A DNA stretch of 6,896 nucleotides from Alphaproteobacteria bacterium. Its GTDB lineage: Bacteria > Pseudomonadota > Alphaproteobacteria > Sphingomonadales > Rhodothalassiaceae. The DNA lies in the NCBI GenBank assembly GCA_003694205.1, contig RFKS01000088.1, positions 1 through 6,896 on the forward strand. The letters run 5' to 3'. The position numbers and the translations under genes were made by a program. A model generated the notes under the pieces. The model worked only from the letters and a program-made list of their open reading frames with translations. It did not search any database and had not been told where the DNA came from. This document shows, piece after piece, positions 1 through 6,064 of the stretch (its first letter is position 1; every line of letters starts with the position of its first letter).

Positions 1-35
1 CGGCCCAGTCGGGCGCCGGCGGCACCACGCCGTAA
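1..35 (+). CDS. C-terminal end of an unidentified plus-strand gene (partial)
   Basis: One forward frame reads AQSGAGGTTP and stops at TAA (33-35), 26 bases before a strong plus-strand terminator. That spacing is what the end of a real gene would look like. The visible residues are small, Gly/Thr-rich and not diagnostic, so no function can be assigned. A second forward frame stays open to a TGA at 50-52 and cannot be excluded as the true one. The gene would be convergent with the tad operon. The case rests on position relative to the terminator, not on recognised protein sequence. Confidence 0.35.
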   Translation, partial: AQSGAGGTTP

Positions 36-61
36 CCAGACCACGCGTTTGAGTACGCCTG

Positions 62-90
62 AAACCCCCGTCCCAGGACGGGGGTTTTTC
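62..90 (+). terminator. Rho-independent terminator, plus strand
   Basis: A perfect 11-bp stem (62-72 with 77-87, core CCCCCGTC/GACGGGGG) closes on the tetraloop CCAG. The T-run begins at 85 and is followed by C and TT. The geometry is that of a strong intrinsic terminator reading left to right, and it would end the gene whose stop lies at about 35. Read on the other strand the stem is followed only by TTTC, so termination in that direction would be weak. Confidence 0.9.
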
Positions 91-211
91 TTGTCGTGCG
101 AACAACATCCGTCGGGGCGGGTCTTTGCGACGGCCCGTTTCGCGACTCCTCAGGGCGCACGCCCGGCCCGGCCAACAAAATGCGCCCTTGCAAACACGCG
201 CTCCCCCCCCC

Positions 212-246
212 AAAAAAAAGAGGCCGGGTTGCAATGCCACCCGGCC
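212..246 (-). terminator. Rho-independent terminator of the tad operon, minus strand
   Basis: On the minus strand an 8-bp perfect GC-rich stem (GGCCGGGT pairing with ACCCGGCC; plus coordinates 239-246 and 222-229) encloses a 9-base loop. It is followed by TC and eight T residues (plus-strand A8, 212-219). This is a textbook intrinsic terminator facing the tad operon. It lies about 205 bases past the tadC stop, so the transcript would carry a long 3' untranslated segment or a small extra gene. The U-run is directly followed by nine G residues, which is unusual but lies outside the functional part. Confidence 0.88.
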
Positions 247-299
247 CGAGTCACGACAGCGAGGATATGCGACCTCTCTCACGAGAAGGCGCACATGGC

Positions 300-332
300 C
301 GCATGCATCACACCTGACGGCCGATGCATGCG
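300..332. repeat. Perfect inverted repeat, 10-bp arms
   Basis: CGCATGCATC (300-309) is the exact reverse complement of GATGCATGCG (323-332), with a 13-base spacer. In RNA from either strand it could fold as a hairpin, but no T-run follows on either side, so it is not a standard terminator. It could be a regulator site, a 3' stabilising hairpin on the tad mRNA, or chance. It overlaps the stop codon (310-308) of the open stretch continuing tadC. Confidence 0.6.
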
Positions 333-451
333 TCCAGGATCATTGTCCCCGAATCGGGGATGAAGATCAAGGGCGACCCAAGCCCGTGCAATTCCATGAA
401 TTTCTCGTACCAGTCCGCACCGCCGCGCGACGCGCTTCGCTCCGTCGCCGA
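308..451 (-). other. Open reading stretch continuing the tadC frame past its TGA (47 codons)
   Basis: Reading on after the tadC TGA in the same frame gives 47 sense codons and then TGA at 310-308. It includes the segments ADWYEKFMELHGLG and SPLIFIPDSGTMIL. Third positions are about 80% G or C by my count, similar to genuine genes here. An internal ATG at 397-395 would encode 29 residues, with only a weak GAG upstream. No family is recognised. With this base composition a run this long without a stop is expected by chance roughly one time in four, so its openness alone proves nothing. It may be a degraded gene end, a small ORF or non-coding. Confidence 0.2.
346..360. repeat. Short palindrome, 7-bp arms around one base
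   Basis: TCCCCGA (346-352) and TCGGGGA (354-360) are exact reverse complements around a single A at 353. With only one central base, folding would open at least one pair. Its role is unknown. It lies 14 bases from the larger inverted repeat, so the two may belong to one structured 3' region of the tad transcript. Confidence 0.5.
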
Positions 452-1429
452 TCAGCGGTTGATGAGCTGATCGGAGATCTGGCAGGCGGCCGGGCCCAAG
501 AGGACGACAAACAGGGTCGGCAGGATGAACATGATCAGCGGCACGGTCATCGTCGCCGGCAGGCGCGCCGCCTTCTCTTCCGCCTTCATCATCCGTTCGT
601 TGCGATACTCGGCCGACAGCACCCGCAGGGCGGTGGCGAGCGGCGTTCCGTAGCGCTCGGTCTGCACGAGGGTGGTGACGACACCGCGAACCGCGGGCAA
701 GGGCACGCGGTCGGCCAGATTGTTGAGCGCCTGCCGGCGATCGGGGAGAAATCCGAGCTCGACCGCGGTGAGGCCGAATTCGTCGGCGAGCTCCGGCGAG
801 CTCTTCGCCATCTCGTGCGTCACGCGGTTGAGCGCGGTATCGAGCGTGAGACCGGCCTCGGCGCAGATCACCATCAGGTCGAGCGCATCGGGCAGCGCCT
901 TGCGGATCGCATCCTGCCGCTTCTGTGCCGCGTTCTTGATGAGAAGGTCGGGGGCCAGGAAGGCGACGAGGACGGAGCCGATCGGAACAAGGAAGGCCAT
1001 CATCGGATCGCCGGCGAACATGCCAAAGCCATAGACCATCACCATCGAGGCGATGGCGATGATGGCGGGCAGCACCATCTTGAAGAAGAAATAGATGACC
1101 ACCGCGTCCTTGTGGCGCCAGCCGGCCTGCATCAGCTTGCCGGAGATCTTTTTCGTCTGTTCGCTTTGCAGCAGCCTCAGCTTCGACACGACATTGCGCA
1201 TGAAGTCGACGCCCTGCTTGCTCTTCACCGGGCTCTTGCGCCGCTTCTGCGTCATCAGCCCCGCCTTGAGCGCCTCGCGGCGGCGATTGAGGTCCTTGAG
1301 ACGGCCGCGCATGGGATCGCGCGCCAGCGCCGCCTGCCAGATGGCGATAACCGCCACGAAGGCCGTGATGCCGGCGGCAATCGTCGCAAGGTCGATGGCC
1401 GTCAGGCCGAATGGAAGCAGATCGTTCAT
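452..1429 (-). CDS. tadC: Tad pilus inner-membrane platform protein TadC (CpaH)
   Basis: Encodes 325 residues, a normal length for TadC. With TadB it forms the polytopic inner-membrane platform on which the CpaF/TadA ATPase acts to assemble Flp pilin. Hydrophobic segments lie at about 12-31, 109-134, 142-164 and 293-314. Between them is a cytoplasmic T2SSF (GspF-like) domain at about 180-310, with the family-typical LPDALDLMVICAEAGLTLD at 179-197 and RYGTPLATALRVLS at 259-272. Residues 38-72 are strongly basic, as expected for a cytosolic loop. The ATG overlaps the tadB stop as ATGA (1426-1429), indicating translational coupling. Only a weak GAG precedes it. The C-terminus (GPAACQISDQLINR) matches the usual place where the family ends, so the TGA at 454-452 is probably the true stop. 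It is the last recognised gene before the operon terminator. Confidence 0.95.
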   Translation of the reverse strand: MNDLLPFGLTAIDLATIAAGITAFVAVIAIWQAALARDPMRGRLKDLNRRREALKAGLMTQKRRKSPVKSKQGVDFMRNVVSKLRLLQSEQTKKISGKLMQAGWRHKDAVVIYFFFKMVLPAIIAIASMVMVYGFGMFAGDPMMAFLVPIGSVLVAFLAPDLLIKNAAQKRQDAIRKALPDALDLMVICAEAGLTLDTALNRVTHEMAKSSPELADEFGLTAVELGFLPDRRQALNNLADRVPLPAVRGVVTTLVQTERYGTPLATALRVLSAEYRNERMMKAEEKAARLPATMTVPLIMFILPTLFVVLLGPAACQISDQLINR

Positions 1430-2409
1430 ATCTCGAAATTGATCATTTTCTTGATGATGAGGCCGCCAAGGCCCATCCAGATGAGCGCCCCGACGAGCGC
1501 GGCCTCGGCCCGCGGGTCGGTGAAGAAGGCGCTCATATAGTCCGGGTTCATGGCGTAAATGATGCCGAACATGACGAAGGGCAGGACGCCGATGATAAGC
1601 GCGCTCGCCCGGCCCTCGGACGAGAGGGCGCGGATCTTGAGCTTCATCTGCTGCCGCTGCCGCAGGATGTTCGACAGATTGGCGAGCGTCTCGGCGAGAT
1701 TGCCGCCGGTCTCGCGCTGGATCGCGAGCGAAATGACGAAGAACTTGAAGTCCGGTACGTCGAGACGGTCAGCCGCCCGCCACAAGGCCTCGTCGAGCGT
1801 CTTGCCGAGACGGACCTGGTCCGAGATGTTGCGGAATTCCGCACCGACCGGATCGTCGATCTCGGCACCGACGATCATCATGGTCTCGTTTACGGGCAGG
1901 CCCGACTTGAGCCCGCGCACGATGAGATCGATGGCATCGGGAAAGCGGGTAAGAAAGGCCGTCCGCCGCTTCTTGATCAGCCTCGAGATGTACATGTGCG
2001 GCAGCGCAAATCCACCCGCAACGCCGCCGACGAGGGCCAAACCCCAAGGGGCACCTGCGCCAAGGGCGAGAAAGAGCGCGGTCAGCACGCCGACACCGGC
2101 ACTGATCGCCACATAGCGCCCGATCGCTATATCCTTGCCGGTCTCTTTCAGACGCTTGCGAAAGATATCACGGCGCGGCACCAGTGACCCGAGAAAGGCC
2201 TCGACCGCGGACTTTTCGCGATGATCGCCGACGCGGATGCTGCGCGCCTCGCCAGGCGCGCTTCCGGGCGCGTAACGGGCGCGGAAATCCTGCAGCCTGC
2301 GCCGCACCGCCTTGTCGGAGCCGCCGACGAAGCTCACCGCTGCCCCGATCGCCCCGAAGAGCAGCAAGGTCAGCAGGAAAACGCCCGCAATGACAACCGT
2401 TTCGTTCAT
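1426..2409 (-). CDS. tadB: Tad pilus inner-membrane platform protein TadB (CpaG)
   Basis: Encodes 327 residues, the usual size for TadB. It is the paralogous partner of TadC in the inner-membrane assembly platform. Hydrophobic segments fall at about 5-28, 98-117, 120-142, 267-288 and 303-320. The T2SSF domain spans about 155-285, beginning RFPDAIDLIVRGLKSGLPV (155-173), with QRETGGNLAETLANLS at 231-246, both characteristic of the family. The ATG at 2409-2407 was chosen because it starts 2 bases after the cpaF stop and places a transmembrane helix at the N-terminus. An upstream ATG in frame at 2538 would add 43 basic residues that merely translate the end of cpaF out of frame. No good Shine-Dalgarno sequence is visible at the chosen start, so re-initiation after cpaF is likely. 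The 3' end shares ATGA with tadC. Confidence 0.95.
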   Translation of the reverse strand: MNETVVIAGVFLLTLLLFGAIGAAVSFVGGSDKAVRRRLQDFRARYAPGSAPGEARSIRVGDHREKSAVEAFLGSLVPRRDIFRKRLKETGKDIAIGRYVAISAGVGVLTALFLALGAGAPWGLALVGGVAGGFALPHMYISRLIKKRRTAFLTRFPDAIDLIVRGLKSGLPVNETMMIVGAEIDDPVGAEFRNISDQVRLGKTLDEALWRAADRLDVPDFKFFVISLAIQRETGGNLAETLANLSNILRQRQQMKLKIRALSSEGRASALIIGVLPFVMFGIIYAMNPDYMSAFFTDPRAEAALVGALIWMGLGGLIIKKMINFEI

Positions 2410-2411
2410 CG

Positions 2412-4124
2412 TCAGCTCATGACCTGCATCAGGGTACGGCCGAGGCCGAAATATTCCGCCCGAGGCATGAAATGTGGTCGCACGCCGGCCGAGACCCAGT
2501 CGCCGACGAGCTTGCCCGACTCGTCCTGGCCCTTCCATTCGAAGCGGAAGAGGTCCTGCGTGGTGATGACATCGCCTTCCATGCCGACGACCTCTGTGAC
2601 ATAGACCGTCCGCCGGCCGCCATCGCGCATGCGGCTGACCTGCACGATCAGGTCGAGGGCGCCGGCGATCTGTTCGCGGATCGCCTTTGGCGGCAGGTTG
2701 AGGCCGGCCATATTGACCATGTTCTCGAGACGGGTCAGCGCCTCACGCGGACGGTTGGCGTGGATGGTGCCCATCGATCCGTCGTGGCCGGTGTTCATCG
2801 CCTGCAGCATGTCGATTGCCTCGCCACCGCGCACCTCGCCGAGGATGATGCGGTCGGGCCGCATGCGCAGCGCGTTCTTCACCAGATCGCGCATGGTGAT
2901 CTCGCCCTTGCCCTCGAGATTGGGCGGCCGCGTCTCGAGCCGCACGACATGCGGCTGCTGGAGCTGCAATTCCGCGGCGTCCTCGATGGTGACGATGCGC
3001 TCGCCACGGTCGATGAGCCGCGAGATAGCGTTGAGCATCGTCGTCTTGCCCGAACCCGTCCCGCCGGAGATCAGGATGTTGAGCCGGCATGCGCCAGCGA
3101 TCTTGAGAAGCTGCGCCACCCGTGGTGACAGGCTCCCAAACTCGATCATCTTGTCGAGCGTGATCTTCTTCTTGGAGAATTTGCGAATCGAGATCGAGGC
3201 GCCGTCGATGGCGAGCGGCGGGATGATAACGTTGACGCGGCTGCCATCGAGCAGGCGCGCGTCGCAGATCGGCGAGGTCTCGTCGACACGGCGGCCGACG
3301 GCATTGACGATGCGCTGCGCGATATTGATCAGATGACGGTCATCGCGAAAGCGCACATCGGTGAGCTCAAGCTTGCCGCCCCGTTCAACGTAGACCTGGG
3401 TCGGCCCGTTCACCATGATGTCGCTCACCGTGTCGTCGGCGAGCAGAGGCTCGAGCGGACCGAGCCCGAGCATGTCATTGAGCAGCAGGGTGACGAGATC
3501 GCGCTGCTCCTTGAGATTAAGGTGAATCTTCTCCTGCACGAGCAGCTCGCCGACAACATCGCCGACCTGGTCAGCAAGCTCGGTTCGCGGCAGCTCGCTC
3601 GCCGCCTGCGGATCGATATGCTCCATGAGCAGCGGCTGGATCCGCTCCTTGGCATCGAGAACGCTGTCGGTGCCCGGATTGACGGGTCTTGGAACGAGCA
3701 GGTCGTCGTCGGTTCCGACCGATTCGATGAGATCGTTGAGCAGGTAGGTCGCTAGATCACAGACCTCCGCATCGCTGATTTCTACACCCTGCTCCTGGGC
3801 TGCCTTGCGCACGAATTCCTCGACATGAACCGCGAGATCGTCGCGCTGGCTCATGCGCACTTCTTCGGGCGTGAAATGGCGCTTGATCTCACTTTCGAGA
3901 AAGTCCGCGAGCCGATCAACCGGCGACTCGGCGGTAGCCGCCGCCGGCTGTTCTGCAGGATGCTCCACCTCTAGCAGATCGGCGCCGCCCCCCTCCGCTG
4001 CGGTCGCGAGGCGCTCGTCCTCCACGGCGGTCTCTTCGCGCGGGCCGGTTTCCCTCGCCCGCCCGAATCCGCCCGAGGCGCGTTGGCGCGGAGCAACCTT
4101 GCGTGCGAAGGGATTGTTTCTCAT
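2412..4124 (-). CDS. cpaF: Tad pilus assembly ATPase CpaF (TadA), with extended N-terminus
   Basis: Encodes 570 residues of a GspE/VirB11-family hexameric ATPase that powers Flp pilus assembly from the cytoplasmic face. The catalytic motifs are intact: Walker A GGTGSGKTT (354-362), Asp box around TIEDAAELQL (379-388), Walker B IILGEVRGGEA (426-436) with E430, and His box GSMGTIHANRPREAL (449-463) with H455. The preceding N-domain LGPLEPLLAD...VSDIMVNGP (221-241) and DGSRVNVIIPPLAIDGASIS (293-312) are typical of CpaF. Residues 1-68 are low-complexity and probably disordered. Residues about 69-137 look like a second copy of the helical domain at about 159-224, making the protein longer than a simple CpaF of roughly 450-500 residues. 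Its ATG overlaps the cpaE stop (ATGA, 4121-4124), with TAAGGG just upstream as a Shine-Dalgarno sequence. Identification is essentially certain. Confidence 0.97.
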   Translation of the reverse strand: MRNNPFARKVAPRQRASGGFGRARETGPREETAVEDERLATAAEGGGADLLEVEHPAEQPAAATAESPVDRLADFLESEIKRHFTPEEVRMSQRDDLAVHVEEFVRKAAQEQGVEISDAEVCDLATYLLNDLIESVGTDDDLLVPRPVNPGTDSVLDAKERIQPLLMEHIDPQAASELPRTELADQVGDVVGELLVQEKIHLNLKEQRDLVTLLLNDMLGLGPLEPLLADDTVSDIMVNGPTQVYVERGGKLELTDVRFRDDRHLINIAQRIVNAVGRRVDETSPICDARLLDGSRVNVIIPPLAIDGASISIRKFSKKKITLDKMIEFGSLSPRVAQLLKIAGACRLNILISGGTGSGKTTMLNAISRLIDRGERIVTIEDAAELQLQQPHVVRLETRPPNLEGKGEITMRDLVKNALRMRPDRIILGEVRGGEAIDMLQAMNTGHDGSMGTIHANRPREALTRLENMVNMAGLNLPPKAIREQIAGALDLIVQVSRMRDGGRRTVYVTEVVGMEGDVITTQDLFRFEWKGQDESGKLVGDWVSAGVRPHFMPRAEYFGLGRTLMQVMS

Positions 4125-5356
4125 GAGCCCTTACGAAACAGCTTCTTCAGGATCGAGCCGTCCGAGCCCTCGCTGCCCTCGCCCGCGAGGGCGGCTGCAA
4201 GTGCCCGCAATGCCTTGACCGGTTTTGCCCCCGGCGCCGCCTGGGGCAATGGGCGCCCCTTCTTGGCCGCGAGAAGAGCCGACTTTCGGTCGAGCGGAAT
4301 GCGAAAATCGATGTCCCGCTCGATCGAGGCTGCGAAATCCTTTTCGCTCACCTCCTGCTGCGCCGGCGGCGGCACCCGATTGGCGACAAGGTAGACATGC
4401 GCCGCCGGTGCCTTTTCCTTGACGAAGGCGAGAAGGCGGATGGTGTCGCGTGTCGCAGCGAGCGTGAGCTCGGTGACGACAACGACATCGGTAACCGAAT
4501 CGAGCAGCCCCGGATAGCTGTTCGCCATGCTGCGCGGCAGGTCGACGACGAGGCGGTCGAAGTTGTCGGCAAGCGTGTCATGCAGGTGCACGAGCGCGCC
4601 CGGATCGGGCGCGATCGGATCGCCGAGCGGTGCCTCCGCGCCGAGAACGGAAAGATGGTCCGTCACCTTGAGCGTGGCGCGCTCGATGAACAGGGAATCC
4701 ACGCGATTTGGATTCTCCAGGGCTTCACACAGTCCCCGCCCTGGCTCGAGATCGAAGGTCAGTGCGGCGGTACCGAACTGGATGTCGAGATCGAGCAGCG
4801 CGACCCGGGCCTTTTTCTCCTCGGCAAGAATCCAGCTCAGCCCCGAAGCGATGGTGCTCGCCCCGACGCCGCCGCGGATACCAATGATGGCGATGCTTTG
4901 CGTTTCGCTGGCCTCGGGCTCGGGCGCCGCCTCCGGTTGCTCGCTCATCGCCGAGAGGGCAAGCAGGATCGACTCGCGAAGCTGCGTCGCATCGAGCGGT
5001 TTCAGCAGATAGTCATGAATCCCCGAACCGAGGAGATCGCGATAGAGACACACGTCATTCGTAGTGCCGAGTGCAAGCACCACGGTGCCCGGTTCACAGA
5101 CATCGGCGAGCGCGTTGATGTCGCTCAGCGGCTCCTCCGATTCGGATAGATCGACGATGAGAAACTCTGGCGAGCGCATGACCGACAGCGAGCGCACCGC
5201 ATTGGCAATGCCGCCCTTGTGGATGCGCTCGGCGCGCCAGCCCTGCTCGCGCGCCACCGCCTCGAGAAGCTGCGCCGTCTCGGTATCGCAGATATAGGCC
5301 CCGAAGGGCTCGCGCTCCTCATTCGCCTGATTTGCGACTGCCGTTGCACCGGCCAT
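4121..5356 (-). CDS. cpaE: Tad pilus localisation ATPase CpaE (TadZ), receiver-like plus ParA/MinD-like
   Basis: Encodes 411 residues. CpaE/TadZ proteins position the Tad machine, at a pole where studied, and consist of an N-terminal receiver-like domain joined to a ParA/MinD-type ATPase. Here the receiver-like part is about 17-135, with D69 in FLIVDLSE and a KP pair at 119-120 in LLKPLD. After an acidic Pro/Ala linker (138-152) comes the ATPase domain, about 153-390. Its P-loop IRGGVGAST (160-168) has R161 and A166 where MinD-type proteins have lysines, a known trait of this family. The switch segment is LLDLDIQFG (187-195), and Walker B is LVVDLPR (269-275). The C-terminus SILKKLFRKGS (401-411) looks like an amphipathic membrane anchor. 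The start is fixed by a perfect AGGAGG six bases upstream. It lies between cpaD and cpaF. Confidence 0.95.
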   Translation of the reverse strand: MAGATAVANQANEEREPFGAYICDTETAQLLEAVAREQGWRAERIHKGGIANAVRSLSVMRSPEFLIVDLSESEEPLSDINALADVCEPGTVVLALGTTNDVCLYRDLLGSGIHDYLLKPLDATQLRESILLALSAMSEQPEAAPEPEASETQSIAIIGIRGGVGASTIASGLSWILAEEKKARVALLDLDIQFGTAALTFDLEPGRGLCEALENPNRVDSLFIERATLKVTDHLSVLGAEAPLGDPIAPDPGALVHLHDTLADNFDRLVVDLPRSMANSYPGLLDSVTDVVVVTELTLAATRDTIRLLAFVKEKAPAAHVYLVANRVPPPAQQEVSEKDFAASIERDIDFRIPLDRKSALLAAKKGRPLPQAAPGAKPVKALRALAAALAGEGSEGSDGSILKKLFRKGS

Positions 5357-5362
5357 GTCAAG

Positions 5363-5368
5363 CCTCCT
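5363..5368 (-). promoter_or_regulatory. Strong Shine-Dalgarno site for cpaE
   Basis: On the minus strand AGGAGG lies six bases before the cpaE ATG (5356-5354). It sits in a 21-base gap after the cpaD stop and is the best ribosome site in the operon. A 7-base tandem repeat, GTCAGGAGTCAGGA, runs into it, so the spacer contains two AGGA copies. It decides the cpaE start. Confidence 0.85.
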
Positions 5369-5377
5369 GACTCCTGA

Positions 5378-6052
5378 CTAGAATCCCCCACCGCCGGCGC
5401 CCGAGCCTCCGAAGCTGGATGTGCCGCTATCGGTGTTCTGGGGGGCGACGATGGCGGGCGTGTCCTCGCGCCAGAGCTGGATGCCCTGCGTCGCTTTTTC
5501 GGTATTCGCCGCCGCGCCGCTACGACCGGTGACGAGGTCACGCGGGTCCGCGACCATCTGGCCAAGATTGATGACATTGGCGCAGCCGAACTGTGGCGAC
5601 GGCGCATTCATGTAATTGCGGGTCGCATGCATGATCGTGCTCGGGCACTGCGGGGGTGTCACCACATAGCGGTCGACGACAAGGATGGCGCCACCGTCCC
5701 GCGGCACCTCGGCAAGCGTCGCCGGCGGGGCCGCGAGGACGAGCCCGTGGTCGAGCAGGAGATCGGCGATGGCATCGGCCGCGGTGTCCGGATAGTCGGG
5801 GGCGGCAACGATCGAGATCGTGTCGCCATAGCCGGCCTCGATGTCCGCGAGAAAGCGCTCGATGCCGGCCCGCCCGGCGTCGCCGAGCTCCTCCGATGCG
5901 GGAAGGGCGTGGCTCAGGCGCACGAGATGAATTTCGTTGCGGGCGACCTTCGAGGCACCGTCATAGCGCGCCGCCTGCGTGCAGGCGGAGGCCGCCAGCG
6001 CGACGAGCGCCGCCACTGCCAGTTTCCACCCCCTGTGGATCTGTCCTGACAT
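5378..6052 (-). CDS. cpaD: Tad pilus outer-membrane lipoprotein CpaD
   Basis: Encodes 224 residues of a CpaD-family protein, thought to act as a secretin-associated lipoprotein at the outer membrane. The N-terminus has basic residues (R7, K10), a hydrophobic stretch at 11-23 and a lipobox-like AASAC ending at C24, so C24 would be lipidated. The first lipobox residue is Ala rather than the favoured Leu. The conserved family block is clear: CPSTI at 136-140, then FGCANVINLGQMVADPRDLV (155-174). C136 and C157 could form a disulfide. The C-terminus (207-224) is Ser/Gly-rich and ends GAGGGGF, probably flexible. A good Shine-Dalgarno sequence precedes the ATG. It follows cpaC by 12 bases and precedes cpaE by 21. 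Stop is TAG. Confidence 0.92.
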   Translation of the reverse strand: MSGQIHRGWKLAVAALVALAASACTQAARYDGASKVARNEIHLVRLSHALPASEELGDAGRAGIERFLADIEAGYGDTISIVAAPDYPDTAADAIADLLLDHGLVLAAPPATLAEVPRDGGAILVVDRYVVTPPQCPSTIMHATRNYMNAPSPQFGCANVINLGQMVADPRDLVTGRSGAAANTEKATQGIQLWREDTPAIVAPQNTDSGTSSFGGSGAGGGGF

Positions 6053-6058
6053 GACCCG

Positions 6059-6064
6059 TCCTTT
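6059..6064 (-). promoter_or_regulatory. Shine-Dalgarno site for cpaD
   Basis: On the minus strand AAAGGA lies six bases before the cpaD ATG (6052-6050). It occupies the 12-base gap between the cpaC stop (TAG, 6067-6065) and cpaD. It supports the chosen cpaD start, which also gives a proper lipoprotein signal peptide. Confidence 0.75.

Larger units (their letters stand above)
91..451. other. Convergent intergenic region, no confident gene
   Basis: This stretch separates the plus-strand terminator from the tadC stop. It holds the minus-strand operon terminator (212-246), a C9A8 homopolymer junction (203-219), two perfect inverted repeats (300-332 and 346-360) and a short open frame that continues tadC past its stop (308-451). 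No RNA gene was recognised. Bases 91-200 show nothing I can name. Open frames that cross this region on the plus strand extend into the antisense of tadC and look like composition-driven shadows. Confidence 0.7.

Noticed and set aside
324..470. Plus-strand 48-codon ORF starting at ATG 324
   Set aside because: No Shine-Dalgarno sequence, no recognised family, and it runs antisense into the end of tadC. The length is within chance for this composition.
125..1540. Very long plus-strand open frame (471 codons) antisense to tadC
   Set aside because: It is rich in Arg, His, Asp and Gly with no recognisable domain, and it lies opposite a certain tadC gene. Long antisense frames are common in GC-rich genomes with strong third-position bias.
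1411..2187. Plus-strand open frame of 258 codons antisense to tadB
   Set aside because: It has shadow-frame composition (Arg, Asp, His-rich), no ribosome site or family resemblance, and lies fully opposite tadB and the start of tadC.
2410..2538. Longer tadB start at ATG 2538
   Set aside because: It would add 43 basic residues overlapping the conserved end of cpaF in another frame. The ATG at 2409 gives a normal TadB N-terminus with a transmembrane helix.
2472..3755. Plus-strand open frames antisense to cpaF (218, 235 and 140 codons)
   Set aside because: All mirror the well-supported cpaF sequence. They have no domain, and they overlap each other in different frames.
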